Part shown: positions 7,733-16,002 of the stretch, one piece after another | Layout: each line of letters opens with the position of its first letter | Numbering within the stretch: the stretch's first letter is position 1 | Origin: JANLSE01 sp038214135 | Lineage (GTDB): Bacteria; Chloroflexota; Chloroflexia; Chloroflexales; Roseiflexaceae | DNA length: 64,000 nt | Reading direction: 5' to 3' | NCBI GenBank assembly: GCA_038214135.1 | Contig: JBBQSD010000017.1 | Coordinates: 1 to 64,000, forward strand | The notes under the pieces: model-generated | What the model saw: the letters and a program-made list of their open reading frames with translations, nothing else | Database searches by the model: none | What the model was told of the DNA's origin: nothing | Made by a program: the position numbers and the translations under genes

Positions 7733-8839
7733 ATGACGAATACTCCTCAACATATCTATGATCTGGCGTTGCCTGAGCTTGAACAATTGCTTGGCACATG
7801 GGGCCAGCCAGCGTTCCGTGCCCGCCAGATCTACCGGCAGAGCTATGTTAACCTGGCCGATGATCCAACCAACATGACAGAGCTGCCGATAGCGCTGCGC
7901 CAACGATTGGCTGAACACCTGACATGGCATGACCTCGATCTTGTGCGCGTCCAAACCGATGACGATGGCCGAACACGCAAGGCTGTCTTTCGGATGCCTG
8001 GCGGCGAATTGATCGAAAGCGTGCTGATGGTCTACCCCGATCGGGCAACGGTGTGTGTTTCGACCCAGGCTGGCTGCGCGATGGGATGTGTGTTCTGTGC
8101 AACAGGCCGTTTGGGGTTGCTAAAGAATTTGACGCCCGGCCAGATTGTTGAGCAGGTGCTGTGGGCAGCTCGCGAACTGCGAATCCTGAATGATCCTCGC
8201 CACCCGGCGTTAACCAATATTGTGTTTATGGGCATGGGCGAGCCATTTGCCAATTATGATCGCTGGTGGCAATCCGTTGAGCGCTTGCATGATCCGCAGG
8301 GGTTCAATCTTGGTGCTCGCAACATGACGGTATCGACGGTTGGGCTGCCACAGGGCATTCGGCGGCTTGCCGCAGAACAGTTGCCAGTGAACTTGGCGAT
8401 TTCGCTGCATGCGCCGGATGATACGTTGCGTAGTGAGATGATGCCCGTGAATCAGCGCTTCCCAATCGCTGATCTGATGACATCGGTGCGTGAGTATGTA
8501 GCCCAGACGAACCGGCGGGTATCGTTTGAATATGTGCTGTTGCAACATCGCAATGACGAGCCAGAGCAGGCAATTGCGCTTGCTGCGCTGCTTCGCGGCC
8601 AGAGCCACAAGGGTGGGCATGTCGGGCTGCCATTGCAGCTTGTCCATATTAATCTGATCCCCTGGAATCCCGTACCGGGCATGCCGCTTGGCCGTTCAGA
8701 ATGGGAGCGCGTGCTGAACTTCCAGCGCGAGTTGCAATTCCATGGAATCGCCTGCACCGTGCGGGTTGAGCGTGGGATTGCAATTGCGGCGGCCTGTGGG
8801 CAGCTTGCTGGCGAACCAGTTACCATCTCGCTTCAGTAG
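7733..8839 (+). CDS. rlmN: Dual-specificity RNA methyltransferase RlmN
   Basis: A radical-SAM enzyme that methylates C2 of A2503 in 23S rRNA and A37 of some tRNAs. The 368-residue protein has the iron-sulfur motif CxxxCxxC at C115/C119/C122 (CAMGCVFC), GMGEPFANYD (GGEP-like SAM site), and a C-terminal ACGQL whose cysteine falls at position 355, the position of the mechanistic cysteine in the E. coli enzyme. I start at the ATG at 7733; a TTG 12 bases upstream would lie in the terminator tail. There is no clear Shine-Dalgarno, and transcription appears to have to pass the terminator at 7686-7722. Confidence 0.94.
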   Translation: MTNTPQHIYDLALPELEQLLGTWGQPAFRARQIYRQSYVNLADDPTNMTELPIALRQRLAEHLTWHDLDLVRVQTDDDGRTRKAVFRMPGGELIESVLMVYPDRATVCVSTQAGCAMGCVFCATGRLGLLKNLTPGQIVEQVLWAARELRILNDPRHPALTNIVFMGMGEPFANYDRWWQSVERLHDPQGFNLGARNMTVSTVGLPQGIRRLAAEQLPVNLAISLHAPDDTLRSEMMPVNQRFPIADLMTSVREYVAQTNRRVSFEYVLLQHRNDEPEQAIALAALLRGQSHKGGHVGLPLQLVHINLIPWNPVPGMPLGRSEWERVLNFQRELQFHGIACTVRVERGIAIAAACGQLAGEPVTISLQ

Positions 8840-8947
8840 AGCGCAACATTTCGATAGTATATTGCGTTCTATCTCATGTGCGTCCTGCGGACGCCATCGA
8901 CACCACCGGGATGCAAATCTCGACCGTCCCTGGATACGGAGAACCAC

Positions 8948-9280
8948 ATGCCAACACTGTTTGCAATTATCGCCCCGTTTATCCGCCTGATCCGGCGCAT
9001 TCTTGGCCTGATCTTTCTGTTTGTTGCGATCCTTGGTTTTATATTGCCGATCATTCCTGGTTGGCCATTTATTGTGCCAGCGGTGCTGTTACTTGGTCGG
9101 CGGGATCGCAGTTTACGCTGGTTGAATGTGTTGGTGCGCCGCAGCCTGCGCTTCCTACGCCATTCGCGAACACCCTGGGTGCGCCAGGCTGGTATACGCC
9201 TCTCAACTGAGTACACCCGTGGTCGGCGGGCGCTTATCCCAACAATCGATAAAGCAGAGCGCATGTTTCACTGGAACTGA
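8948..9280 (+). CDS. PGPGW-type small transmembrane protein
   Basis: A 110-residue membrane protein. One long or two short hydrophobic segments lie at ~10-50, containing LGFILPIIPGWPFIVPAVLLLG, which matches the PGPGW transmembrane family pattern. The remainder is basic (RRSLRFLRHSR). Function unknown. GGAG lies 7 bases before the ATG at 8948. The frame is open from 8876, but the upstream part has no start signal and unlikely composition. Distance to rlmN is 108 bases, so co-transcription is possible. Confidence 0.75.
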   Translation: MPTLFAIIAPFIRLIRRILGLIFLFVAILGFILPIIPGWPFIVPAVLLLGRRDRSLRWLNVLVRRSLRFLRHSRTPWVRQAGIRLSTEYTRGRRALIPTIDKAERMFHWN

Positions 9281-9333
9281 TCAACGCCATCGGGTGCCGA
9301 GAATGTGCGTTCAGCAGCCTAACACATAGCTCC

Positions 9334-9543
9334 TCACCTGAACACGCTACTGTACATAGGGCTGTGCGATTGCAGCGTGTCACCAAATACCCACCACATC
9401 AAAATCAGGAAGGTTAGGATCACGCTTGGCCCAGCGAATCGCCCAAGTTGTGTATACAGCCTGCGCATTGCCATACCGATCACATTATGGAAACCCGGCA
9501 GTAGGAGCGCGACAATGCAGCACATAAACAGAAACTCGATCAT
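9334..9543 (-). CDS. 69-residue membrane protein, paralogue of its neighbour
   Basis: It starts MIEFLFMCCIVALLLPGF and has a second hydrophobic segment ending LILMWWVFG; two membrane helices are predicted. GGAG 6 bases before the ATG at 9543 favours this start over the Met four codons earlier. It lies 19 bases after the 53-residue gene on the same strand, and the first 30 residues of both share the pattern M-[IL]-E-[FL]-L...P-G-[FL], so they look like a tandem duplication. Not recognised; possibly a toxin-like or structural small membrane protein. Confidence 0.5.
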   Translation of the reverse strand: MIEFLFMCCIVALLLPGFHNVIGMAMRRLYTQLGRFAGPSVILTFLILMWWVFGDTLQSHSPMYSSVFR

Positions 9544-9562
9544 GCCGATCTCCATATCAATA

Positions 9563-9724
9563 TTAGGGTAGCTTTTGCAACAGAAGCACGACGCTGATCA
9601 CGAATACAGCAACGAATATGCCACCATGGGCATTGATGAGCGCTGCTGCTATTTCCACCACCATCCTGAGACCCATCGGAAAGATGATGATCAGACACAT
9701 AGCGATCATGAGTAATTCAAGCAT
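9563..9724 (-). CDS. 53-residue two-helix membrane protein
   Basis: It begins MLELLMIAMCLIIIFPMGL and ends with a second helix (GGIFVAVFVISVVLLL). The Shine-Dalgarno GGAAGGAAG sits ~8 bases before the ATG at 9724, which decides the start against an upstream in-frame Met at 9820. It is first in a probable two-gene unit with the paralogous gene at 9334-9543. Function unknown. Confidence 0.55.
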   Translation of the reverse strand: MLELLMIAMCLIIIFPMGLRMVVEIAAALINAHGGIFVAVFVISVVLLLQKLP

Positions 9725-9820
9725 GGCGAGCTTCCTTCCCTGTTGATATGCCTCCAATCGTAGCGAACCACTCATCGCTATCTTGGGTGCCTCAATGACA
9801 TAAATAGTAGCGCATAGCAT

Positions 9821-10068
9821 CTATTCAGCTCAATGCTCTAGCAGGGAAGTTTCCTGGATGTGTGGGAGACCATAGGAGGACACATAACGGACATAGGCTA
9901 TGAGGTACCAACTGATGGACATCATCTATTACTTCCCACCTCTATTACTGACCCCTATAGTAGGCACGTTTTTTATGCAGGAAAGGTGACGCACGGCTAC
10001 TCCGTCCTTGTTGTGAAGCCATTTGGCAATGTCGAGTGCTTCACGAACATATCACAGAGGAGGAAGCA
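9821..10068 (+). other. Spacer upstream of the secreted peptidase
   Basis: No convincing gene. AGAGGAGG at ~10054-10061 is the ribosome binding site of the following gene. No repeats of the common families are seen here. Confidence 0.4.
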
Positions 10069-12567
10069 ATGCGTCTCCATCACTCCATTCGCAGGCCATC
10101 CCGCAATGTCATGCTGCTGTTTCTGGCCGTGCTCGCCAGCCTTATTGGCGGGAGTATTCCAGTAGCGCGGGCAGCATCTGGTTCGGTTATTCTCGAAATC
10201 TCCCAGGCGCAGGCGATCGAGCATGGTTCCGATTATGGTGGCATTTTCCCCTGGGCCGCCCAACAGGATTTCTACCCCAAATTGGGCCTGAGCGACTTCG
10301 TGACTGCACCGGTTCTCAGCACTGGCCCGCAGATCGATCAGCGTGATCACACCATGTGGGATCCAGCATATTCGGTCACACGCACCTGGGCCGATGTTCG
10401 CGATCTGGCTGGTGGCGATGTTCAGGGTGTCGTCGAACTGTGGGATAAGGACGATATCGGCAGCGATGATCAATTCGACATTAACGCAGCTGCCGCGAAT
10501 CGCGTCCTGCGCCTGCGCTTCGATGTCTGCTCACTGCGCTTCCGCCGCGCCGATGATCCAGCGGCCCGCACGTTTACTGGCAGTAGTTGGATGGACCAGG
10601 GTTCCGAGAGCGATCCAGGCCGCGTCCAGGTTCGGGTACGCACCGCCGATGGGCGCTCATTTCTGCCCAAGAATGTCGCAATTGCCGATGCAAGCCCGGT
10701 CCAGGCAGTATTCCACCCGAGCGCGATTGTCGATGGCAAAGCAACCGCTTTTATGGTTGAACTGAGCAGCTCGCATCCATCGTCGGTTGGTGCGAACGTA
10801 ACAGTGACACTCAATGATGGCATGAGTGCAGCGACCGACAGCAAATCTGTTACGGTTCCACCCGAAGGACTACGCCTGTTCCTGTTCGATGGCACTGGCA
10901 CTGCCGCGCCATTCATTCCCCACAAGCAGCCCAATCTGCGGCGGCTGAACTATACCGTGAGTATCGATGTGCCAGCCGATTCACAGTTCCCCGATCCAAG
11001 CGGGCCATTCCCGAATTGTGTGGCTGCTTCCGATAATGTGTTGAATGGCAGTTTGCCGGTTGTGATCACCGATAGCCCAACGACGCTGTATCTGCCCTGG
11101 GATTGGCGCGGAATTGGCGAAAGCACACCAGCTCGCCCGCCAACACTGGCCGATGCCAATGCGACATTTGTTGCCAATGAGCAATTTCGCAGGGCCACCT
11201 TCCCGATTGCCGATGTTCGTTCGGCGCTCGTGCCAGGCTTTGCTGTCAGCCCGCGCACAACCCTCGAACCAGCGATGTCGATTGTCGGATGGAGCGTTGC
11301 GGCCCATATTGCCGGGCTTGATCGGCTGGTGCTGATGCCACGCAATGGCTGGTTTGCGGAAAATGACGCAGCGCTAACCTTTGGCCACGGAGCGATTGGG
11401 ATGTCGCTTGGCGAGTTTGCACCCCATGCCGTGATTTCCGAGCAAGGCTTTTCCGAAGCGGTGGTTCACGAACAGGGCCACACATTCCAACTGAGCCGCC
11501 GCCCGTGTAGCACCGGTGGGGTTGCGGAATTGCTGTTCGGGCTTGGCTGCCGCGATGAGTATACCCATGCTGCAAGCGATGGGCGGCCCTATAAGGCCAG
11601 CGGCTACGACGTGCTGGGTGCTGTCTACCCAACCGGCGCTGGTGGGGTGCCTGGCTCACGTGAGGTGCGCGATAGCACCAATTTTATGGATACGACTGGC
11701 GCACGCGATGGCAATCCCTATGATCGCTGGATCGATAATCTGAGCTATGATTGGCTGATTGGCCAATTGCGCAACCCACAGGACCCCGAGCTGATCAGCC
11801 TTTCCGGCTACATCCAGGTGCCGGGTGGCCTCGACAAACCGACCGGCAGCACGGTGAATGGCACGCTGCTGCCATCCTTCCGCTATATGGGCTTGCCGGA
11901 TCGGCCAGAGGCAACACTCAATGATCCAGTGGGCAGTGGTGAGGGCCGCTTTGCACTGCGGATTATCACACCATCTGGCTTCCGGCTGTATAACTTCACG
12001 CCGGCATTCGATAGCGATGGCAATGATGCTGGCGAGCATGGCTTCTTCTCGTTTGCCATCCCATGGGATGCAGCAACAACCCGGATCGAGCTGATTGGCC
12101 CAGGCAAGACAGCCGATATTGGCCAACCACAAGGCAGCATTGTTGTGTTGGCATCACGCAATGTTTCGCCAAAAAGCCCAGGAATCGCTAATTTGCGGGC
12201 GAGTGTGACCAAAGCGCCAGCTGGAAACCTGCCCAGCGCCGCCATTCCATCGGCTGGTTCGCTGAATGGCATTCTGATTGGCTGGGATCAGGGCGATAGC
12301 GATACGCCAGCCAGTGATCTGAGTGCGATGGTATTCATTCTGCCGCCACGGCAACTTGGCACATTGGGTAATTCGGTTCAAGCCATTCCGCTGGCGATCA
12401 ATCTGAAGGGTGGTTCATTCGAAATCTCGGCAGCCCAACTTGCCAGCCTGCCCGGCAACTATGGCGTGCGGATTGTCGTTTCGGATGGCGTTAACACAAG
12501 CACACTCGAGGCAGCCAATCTGTTTAATATTCGAAGTGAGGTGAACCTGCCATTCGTGACACGGTGA
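10069..12567 (+). CDS. Secreted HExxH metallopeptidase-like protein, 832 residues
   Basis: The N-terminus is a signal peptide (basic start, hydrophobic core ~20-35, cleavage near ARAASG). A zinc-site motif HEQGH lies at 467-471, preceded by GFSEAVV as in an active-site helix. A possible Met-turn (TNFMDTTG) follows about 70 residues later. The N-terminal ~430 residues and the C-terminus (beta-rich, Gly/Asn-rich) look like accessory domains for binding or folding. GAGGAGG precedes the ATG at 10069. The peptidase family is not one I can name; the zinc-peptidase role is inferred from the motif. Followed by a spacer of GGTGAC/GTCACC heptamers. Confidence 0.7.
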   Translation: MRLHHSIRRPSRNVMLLFLAVLASLIGGSIPVARAASGSVILEISQAQAIEHGSDYGGIFPWAAQQDFYPKLGLSDFVTAPVLSTGPQIDQRDHTMWDPAYSVTRTWADVRDLAGGDVQGVVELWDKDDIGSDDQFDINAAAANRVLRLRFDVCSLRFRRADDPAARTFTGSSWMDQGSESDPGRVQVRVRTADGRSFLPKNVAIADASPVQAVFHPSAIVDGKATAFMVELSSSHPSSVGANVTVTLNDGMSAATDSKSVTVPPEGLRLFLFDGTGTAAPFIPHKQPNLRRLNYTVSIDVPADSQFPDPSGPFPNCVAASDNVLNGSLPVVITDSPTTLYLPWDWRGIGESTPARPPTLADANATFVANEQFRRATFPIADVRSALVPGFAVSPRTTLEPAMSIVGWSVAAHIAGLDRLVLMPRNGWFAENDAALTFGHGAIGMSLGEFAPHAVISEQGFSEAVVHEQGHTFQLSRRPCSTGGVAELLFGLGCRDEYTHAASDGRPYKASGYDVLGAVYPTGAGGVPGSREVRDSTNFMDTTGARDGNPYDRWIDNLSYDWLIGQLRNPQDPELISLSGYIQVPGGLDKPTGSTVNGTLLPSFRYMGLPDRPEATLNDPVGSGEGRFALRIITPSGFRLYNFTPAFDSDGNDAGEHGFFSFAIPWDAATTRIELIGPGKTADIGQPQGSIVVLASRNVSPKSPGIANLRASVTKAPAGNLPSAAIPSAGSLNGILIGWDQGDSDTPASDLSAMVFILPPRQLGTLGNSVQAIPLAINLKGGSFEISAAQLASLPGNYGVRIVVSDGVNTSTLEAANLFNIRSEVNLPFVTR

Positions 12568-12689
12568 CGACCTGATAGGGTGATGGGGTGACACGGTGAA
12601 AGATGTTTGATAAAAGCGATAATGCGCTGAGCAAGCATAGTCACCTAGTCACCCTGTCACCCAGTCAAAAAAGTCATGTTGTCACCTGG
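12568..12689. repeat. Complementary GGTGACN / GTCACCN heptamer arrays between convergent genes
   Basis: GGTGA-type units (about 12561-12600) and TCACC-type units (about 12640-12692) are complementary and separated by ~40 bases, so the RNA of either strand can fold into a long imperfect hairpin. The position between two converging genes suggests a terminator-like role. Confidence 0.6.
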
Positions 12690-13172
12690 TCATTTGGCAC
12701 TATCGCCTGGTAGATATTTAATATAGCGGATCAGCTCGCCCAGATAGCCAAGGCGCTCATACAGCGCACGGGCACGACTGTTGGTACGAAACACATGCAG
12801 AGTCATGCTACCAGCTCCACGCTCCCACACCGCCTGTTCGACAATATTGATCAGCGCCTTGCCGATACCTTGACCTTCCGCCCCATCGCCTACGACCAGA
12901 ACTTCTAGATGCGCACTTGGCATATGGCTCAACAGTTCGGGGCGTAATTGCGCAATCGCGACGCCAAGAATCGCTTGGTTGCTACTTTCGGCCACATACA
13001 CGAGGCACTGCGGTACAGCACCAGTGCTCCACCGTTGCAGGAGTTCTGCATCACCCTGCCACAGATCTTCGGGCGAACGCTGTGATGGAAGCTCAAATGC
13101 AGCTAAGCGAGGAAAAAGTACCAGGATAGGATCGACATCAGCGGCTGTCGCGACGCGAATATGATAGGTCAT
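12690..13172 (-). CDS. GNAT-family N-acetyltransferase
   Basis: A 160-residue acetyl-CoA-dependent acetyltransferase. It shows the GNAT beta4 strand AHLEVLVVGDGAEGQGIGKALI with the Q-x-x-G-x-G/A pyrophosphate loop (EGQGIGKAL), and the C-terminal NSRARALYERLGY typical of motif B. The start at 13172 (MTYHIRVATA) is supported by GGAGAGGTGG upstream; the longer frame lacks a start signal. The substrate is unknown. Confidence 0.88.
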   Translation of the reverse strand: MTYHIRVATAADVDPILVLFPRLAAFELPSQRSPEDLWQGDAELLQRWSTGAVPQCLVYVAESSNQAILGVAIAQLRPELLSHMPSAHLEVLVVGDGAEGQGIGKALINIVEQAVWERGAGSMTLHVFRTNSRARALYERLGYLGELIRYIKYLPGDSAK

Positions 13173-13444
13173 TGATTCAACCACCTCTCCTACACTCCAT
13201 GCCCAATACAACCCACAACGGAGAGGGCCGTATAGCTATACGACCCAACAGCCTAACGACTCGAAATAGATATCTCATCGCGCGATTAGGTTAGAGAAAC
13301 CTATGACTAATCGCACAATAGAATTCGACCTTGCTTGGCTCAGCATGGTATCATGATAGCATCATAGTATTGGGCAGCACAGCTTGGGTAAGATCAAACA
13401 TGTGATCAATGATTCTGCACTTCGCTAATGTTCAAGAGAAGTTC
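13173..13444. other. Divergent spacer, 272 bp
   Basis: Contains no repeat family and no gene that I can support. It must hold the promoters of both flanking genes; I see only weak AT-rich candidates. Confidence 0.3.
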
Positions 13445-14785
13445 ATGCTCGTTCCCATCCAACGAATACGCTATTTCGCCCTGTTGGTTCTTCTGGCACT
13501 CTCCAGTGCCTGCCAGGCCGCGCCTGCACAGCCAACTGCCCTACCAGCGGCAACCATACTCGTGCAGCAGCCAAGTGCCGTGCCAACAGCTATGCTGACG
13601 GCTACGGTGCCTCCTACCGCGACGCTGGCCCCAAGCGCAACGCCAACACTCGTTCCAACCCTTACTGCAACTGCCACCTCTACACCTGTACCGACGCCAA
13701 CCGCCACGCCGCCGACCGGGCCGGGTGGCCTGCCGTTCCCACTGAAAACCACTGCGCTTCAGTTTGGTGTGGCAGCGCATCTGTTCTACACCAGCCGCAC
13801 ACTACCGCTCAAGCGGGCCAATGAGGCTGGCTTTGGCTGGGTGCGCCAGCAGATCCATTGGAGCGACCAGGAAGGGCCAGCCGGGCATTATGCGTGGGGC
13901 GAATTGGATGCGGTGGTCAACGCCGTGCATGCATCCAAGCTGAACCTACTGCTCTCTGTGGTCAGCTCGCCGCGCTTCTATACCACCAATGGTGGCCATG
14001 GAATGCCGAATGATCCAGCCAAGCTGGGCAATTTTGTGGCTGCGCTGACCAAACATTACCAGGGTAAGGTTCAGGCGATTGAGATCTGGAATGAACAAAA
14101 CCTGGCGGTCGAAAATGGCGGAAGGGTGGCGGTATCCGATGCTGGCCACTATGTCGAACTGTTGAAGGAGACCTACACCCGCATCAAGGCCGTTGATCCA
14201 AGCGTCTATGTACTCGCCGCGCCGCCATCATCAACTGGCATTACCAAGGCCAGTGTGGCGATCGATGATATGACCTATTACGAGGCCATGTATAGCTACA
14301 AGAATGGCCTGATCCGCGATTACTTCGATGCCCAGGCAGTACACCCAGGCGGCTCGGCCAACCCACCCGATACCATGTGGCCCGATAATCCCAGCCAGGC
14401 CAAGGGCTGGACGGATCACCCAACCTTTTACTTCCGGCATGTGGAAGATGTGCGTGCGCTGATGGAGCGCCATAATATGGCCGATCACCAGATCTGGATT
14501 ACCGAGTTTGGCTGGGCCACCCACAACACCACGCCAGGGTTCGAGTTTGGCAAGCAGACCTCGTTTGAGCAACAGGCCGATTATATCGTTGGGGCGATGC
14601 GCCGAACCAAGCAGCAGTATCCGTGGGTGGGAGCCATGTTCCTGTGGAATTTGAACTTCGCGATCCTGCGCGCCCGCAGCGGCCAGCCACGCCACGAGCA
14701 GGCCTCATTTGGCATTCTCAACGCCGATGGCAGCCCGCGACCGGCGTTTCTGGCGATTCAGGCATATTTGGCACAACTGCGCTGA
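13445..14785 (+). CDS. Lipoprotein with a clan-A glycosidase (TIM barrel) domain
   Basis: The 446-residue protein begins with a type II signal peptide (lipobox LSSAC, so the mature start is Cys ~23). A Thr/Pro/Ala-rich linker (~27-98) and a catalytic domain follow. WNEQN with E217 (acid/base on strand 4) and TEFGWAT with E354 (nucleophile on strand 7) are the two glutamates expected in GH-A enzymes such as GH39/GH5. The domain also has GFGWVRQQIHWSD, typical of the barrel start. It should sit on the outer face of the membrane and cleave a glycan. The exact family and substrate are uncertain. The start codon 12 residues downstream of the first possible Met gives the better signal peptide. Confidence 0.82.
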   Translation: MLVPIQRIRYFALLVLLALSSACQAAPAQPTALPAATILVQQPSAVPTAMLTATVPPTATLAPSATPTLVPTLTATATSTPVPTPTATPPTGPGGLPFPLKTTALQFGVAAHLFYTSRTLPLKRANEAGFGWVRQQIHWSDQEGPAGHYAWGELDAVVNAVHASKLNLLLSVVSSPRFYTTNGGHGMPNDPAKLGNFVAALTKHYQGKVQAIEIWNEQNLAVENGGRVAVSDAGHYVELLKETYTRIKAVDPSVYVLAAPPSSTGITKASVAIDDMTYYEAMYSYKNGLIRDYFDAQAVHPGGSANPPDTMWPDNPSQAKGWTDHPTFYFRHVEDVRALMERHNMADHQIWITEFGWATHNTTPGFEFGKQTSFEQQADYIVGAMRRTKQQYPWVGAMFLWNLNFAILRARSGQPRHEQASFGILNADGSPRPAFLAIQAYLAQLR

Positions 14786-14975
14786 TACACGATGACACGC
14801 TGAGGGGGTGACATCTGATACGGTGACAAGAGCTTGATCGAAGTTGTACAGCAACAATCCAGCACTGTCACCAAGTCACCTAGTCACCTGGTCACAAGCG
14901 GTCACCAGTCAAGTAGCTATTGGTGTAGCGTGGTATGATAAACACCAGCGCTTTATACATATAACAAGCTATACA
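14786..14975. repeat. Complementary GGTGACN / GTCACCN heptamer arrays
   Basis: Same arrangement as at 12.6 kb: GGTGAC units (about 14789-14828), ~45 unique bases, then GTCACC units (about 14867-14910). Located directly after a stop codon. Confidence 0.6.
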
Positions 14976-15878
14976 ATGCAATCCCAGCAGTATAGGTACG
15001 ATAGCCTCCCAACGATGTTGCCTGCAGCGCGGCTCTTGCACGCAGCAGCATTGAATCGTGCTGCTGATTTACTAGCCATAGCGGGAATACGGCGGCGTAT
15101 GGTTGGTAATGCACATGCACTTGGTGTTCAACTTGCACTTCAGCGGATTGGGCACACAGGCGATCAGGCCTTGGCTGAGTGGCTTAGGAAGGAGACAAGT
15201 GTGAGTGATACATCTGCTGACTTTCTGCTGGTCGCCGCTCGTGCTGCGACAATTTGCACCGATCTTGGCATTCCGTATTTGATTGGCGGTGGTGTCGCTT
15301 CTACAGTCCATGGCGAGTTTCGCACAACCCGCGATATTGATCTGATCATTTTGTTACCGCGGCCGCGTGATACAGAGCGCTTTGCTTTAGCTCTGGAAAT
15401 TGAGTTTGCCCTGCATACTCCAGATGTTGCTCAAGCCCAGCAGCAGACCCAGGATGCAGCCCATGATCGAGCGCGCCGTGGCAGTTTTTCGGCCTATGAT
15501 CGCGTAAGTGGTTATCGACTTGATGTACATATGAGTGGATTAACACCATTTGATCAAAGCCAGTTTGATCGAGCGATCCCGATCACTATTCCTGAGCTTG
15601 GTGCCATTCTTATGATTGCCAGCGCAGAGGATACCATTCTTACCAAGTTGGAATGGTATGCAATCACCCCCAGCGATCGCCAGTGGGATGATGTCCAAAC
15701 AATTCTACGAATCCAGGGTGATGCACTTAACCAAGCGTATCTGAAACACTGGGCTGTACAGCTTGGTGTGGATGAGTTGTGGGAAGTAGCTCGGCTTCAT
15801 CGAACAGCGCCTCATCATACTCAATCGCCTGCATCAATACCAGAGATTGATCCACGTCAGACACACCTGGATCTTTAA
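14976..15878 (+). CDS. Nucleotidyltransferase-fold protein (AbiEii/MNT-like) with N-terminal extension
   Basis: Residues from ~130 show the pol-beta-like nucleotidyltransferase pattern: GIPYLIGGGVASTVHGEFRTTRDIDLIILL, with the GG and D-x-D metal ligands (RDIDLII), then DVHMSGLTPF and KLEWY. This resembles AbiEii toxins and related kanamycin-nucleotidyltransferase-like proteins. The ORF is 300 residues from ATG 14976, which has no ribosome binding site. A GTG at 15201 is preceded by GGAAGGAG at ideal spacing and would give a 225-residue protein containing the whole domain. The upstream ~75 residues (Ala/Leu-rich, helical) may be a fused domain or a separately read segment. No obvious antitoxin partner lies beside it. 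Confidence 0.65.
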   Translation: MQSQQYRYDSLPTMLPAARLLHAAALNRAADLLAIAGIRRRMVGNAHALGVQLALQRIGHTGDQALAEWLRKETSVSDTSADFLLVAARAATICTDLGIPYLIGGGVASTVHGEFRTTRDIDLIILLPRPRDTERFALALEIEFALHTPDVAQAQQQTQDAAHDRARRGSFSAYDRVSGYRLDVHMSGLTPFDQSQFDRAIPITIPELGAILMIASAEDTILTKLEWYAITPSDRQWDDVQTILRIQGDALNQAYLKHWAVQLGVDELWEVARLHRTAPHHTQSPASIPEIDPRQTHLDL

Positions 15879-15932
15879 AGTAGGGTGCAGCAGCAGATCA
15901 ACTAAGTCATCCCCTCACCTCATCATCTCGTC

Positions 15933-15950
15933 AAAAAGGTTCCCCTTTTT
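15933..15950 (+). terminator. Possible weak terminator hairpin
   Basis: AAAAAGG TTCC CCTTTTT forms a 7-bp stem ending in a T-run, 55 bases after the stop codon of the nucleotidyltransferase-like gene. AT-rich and short, hence modest confidence. Confidence 0.4.
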
Positions 15951-16002
15951 AGTGGTACGATAGTGCCAACACTGAAGTAAGTTTCAATTCAGGAGTATCA
16001 TC

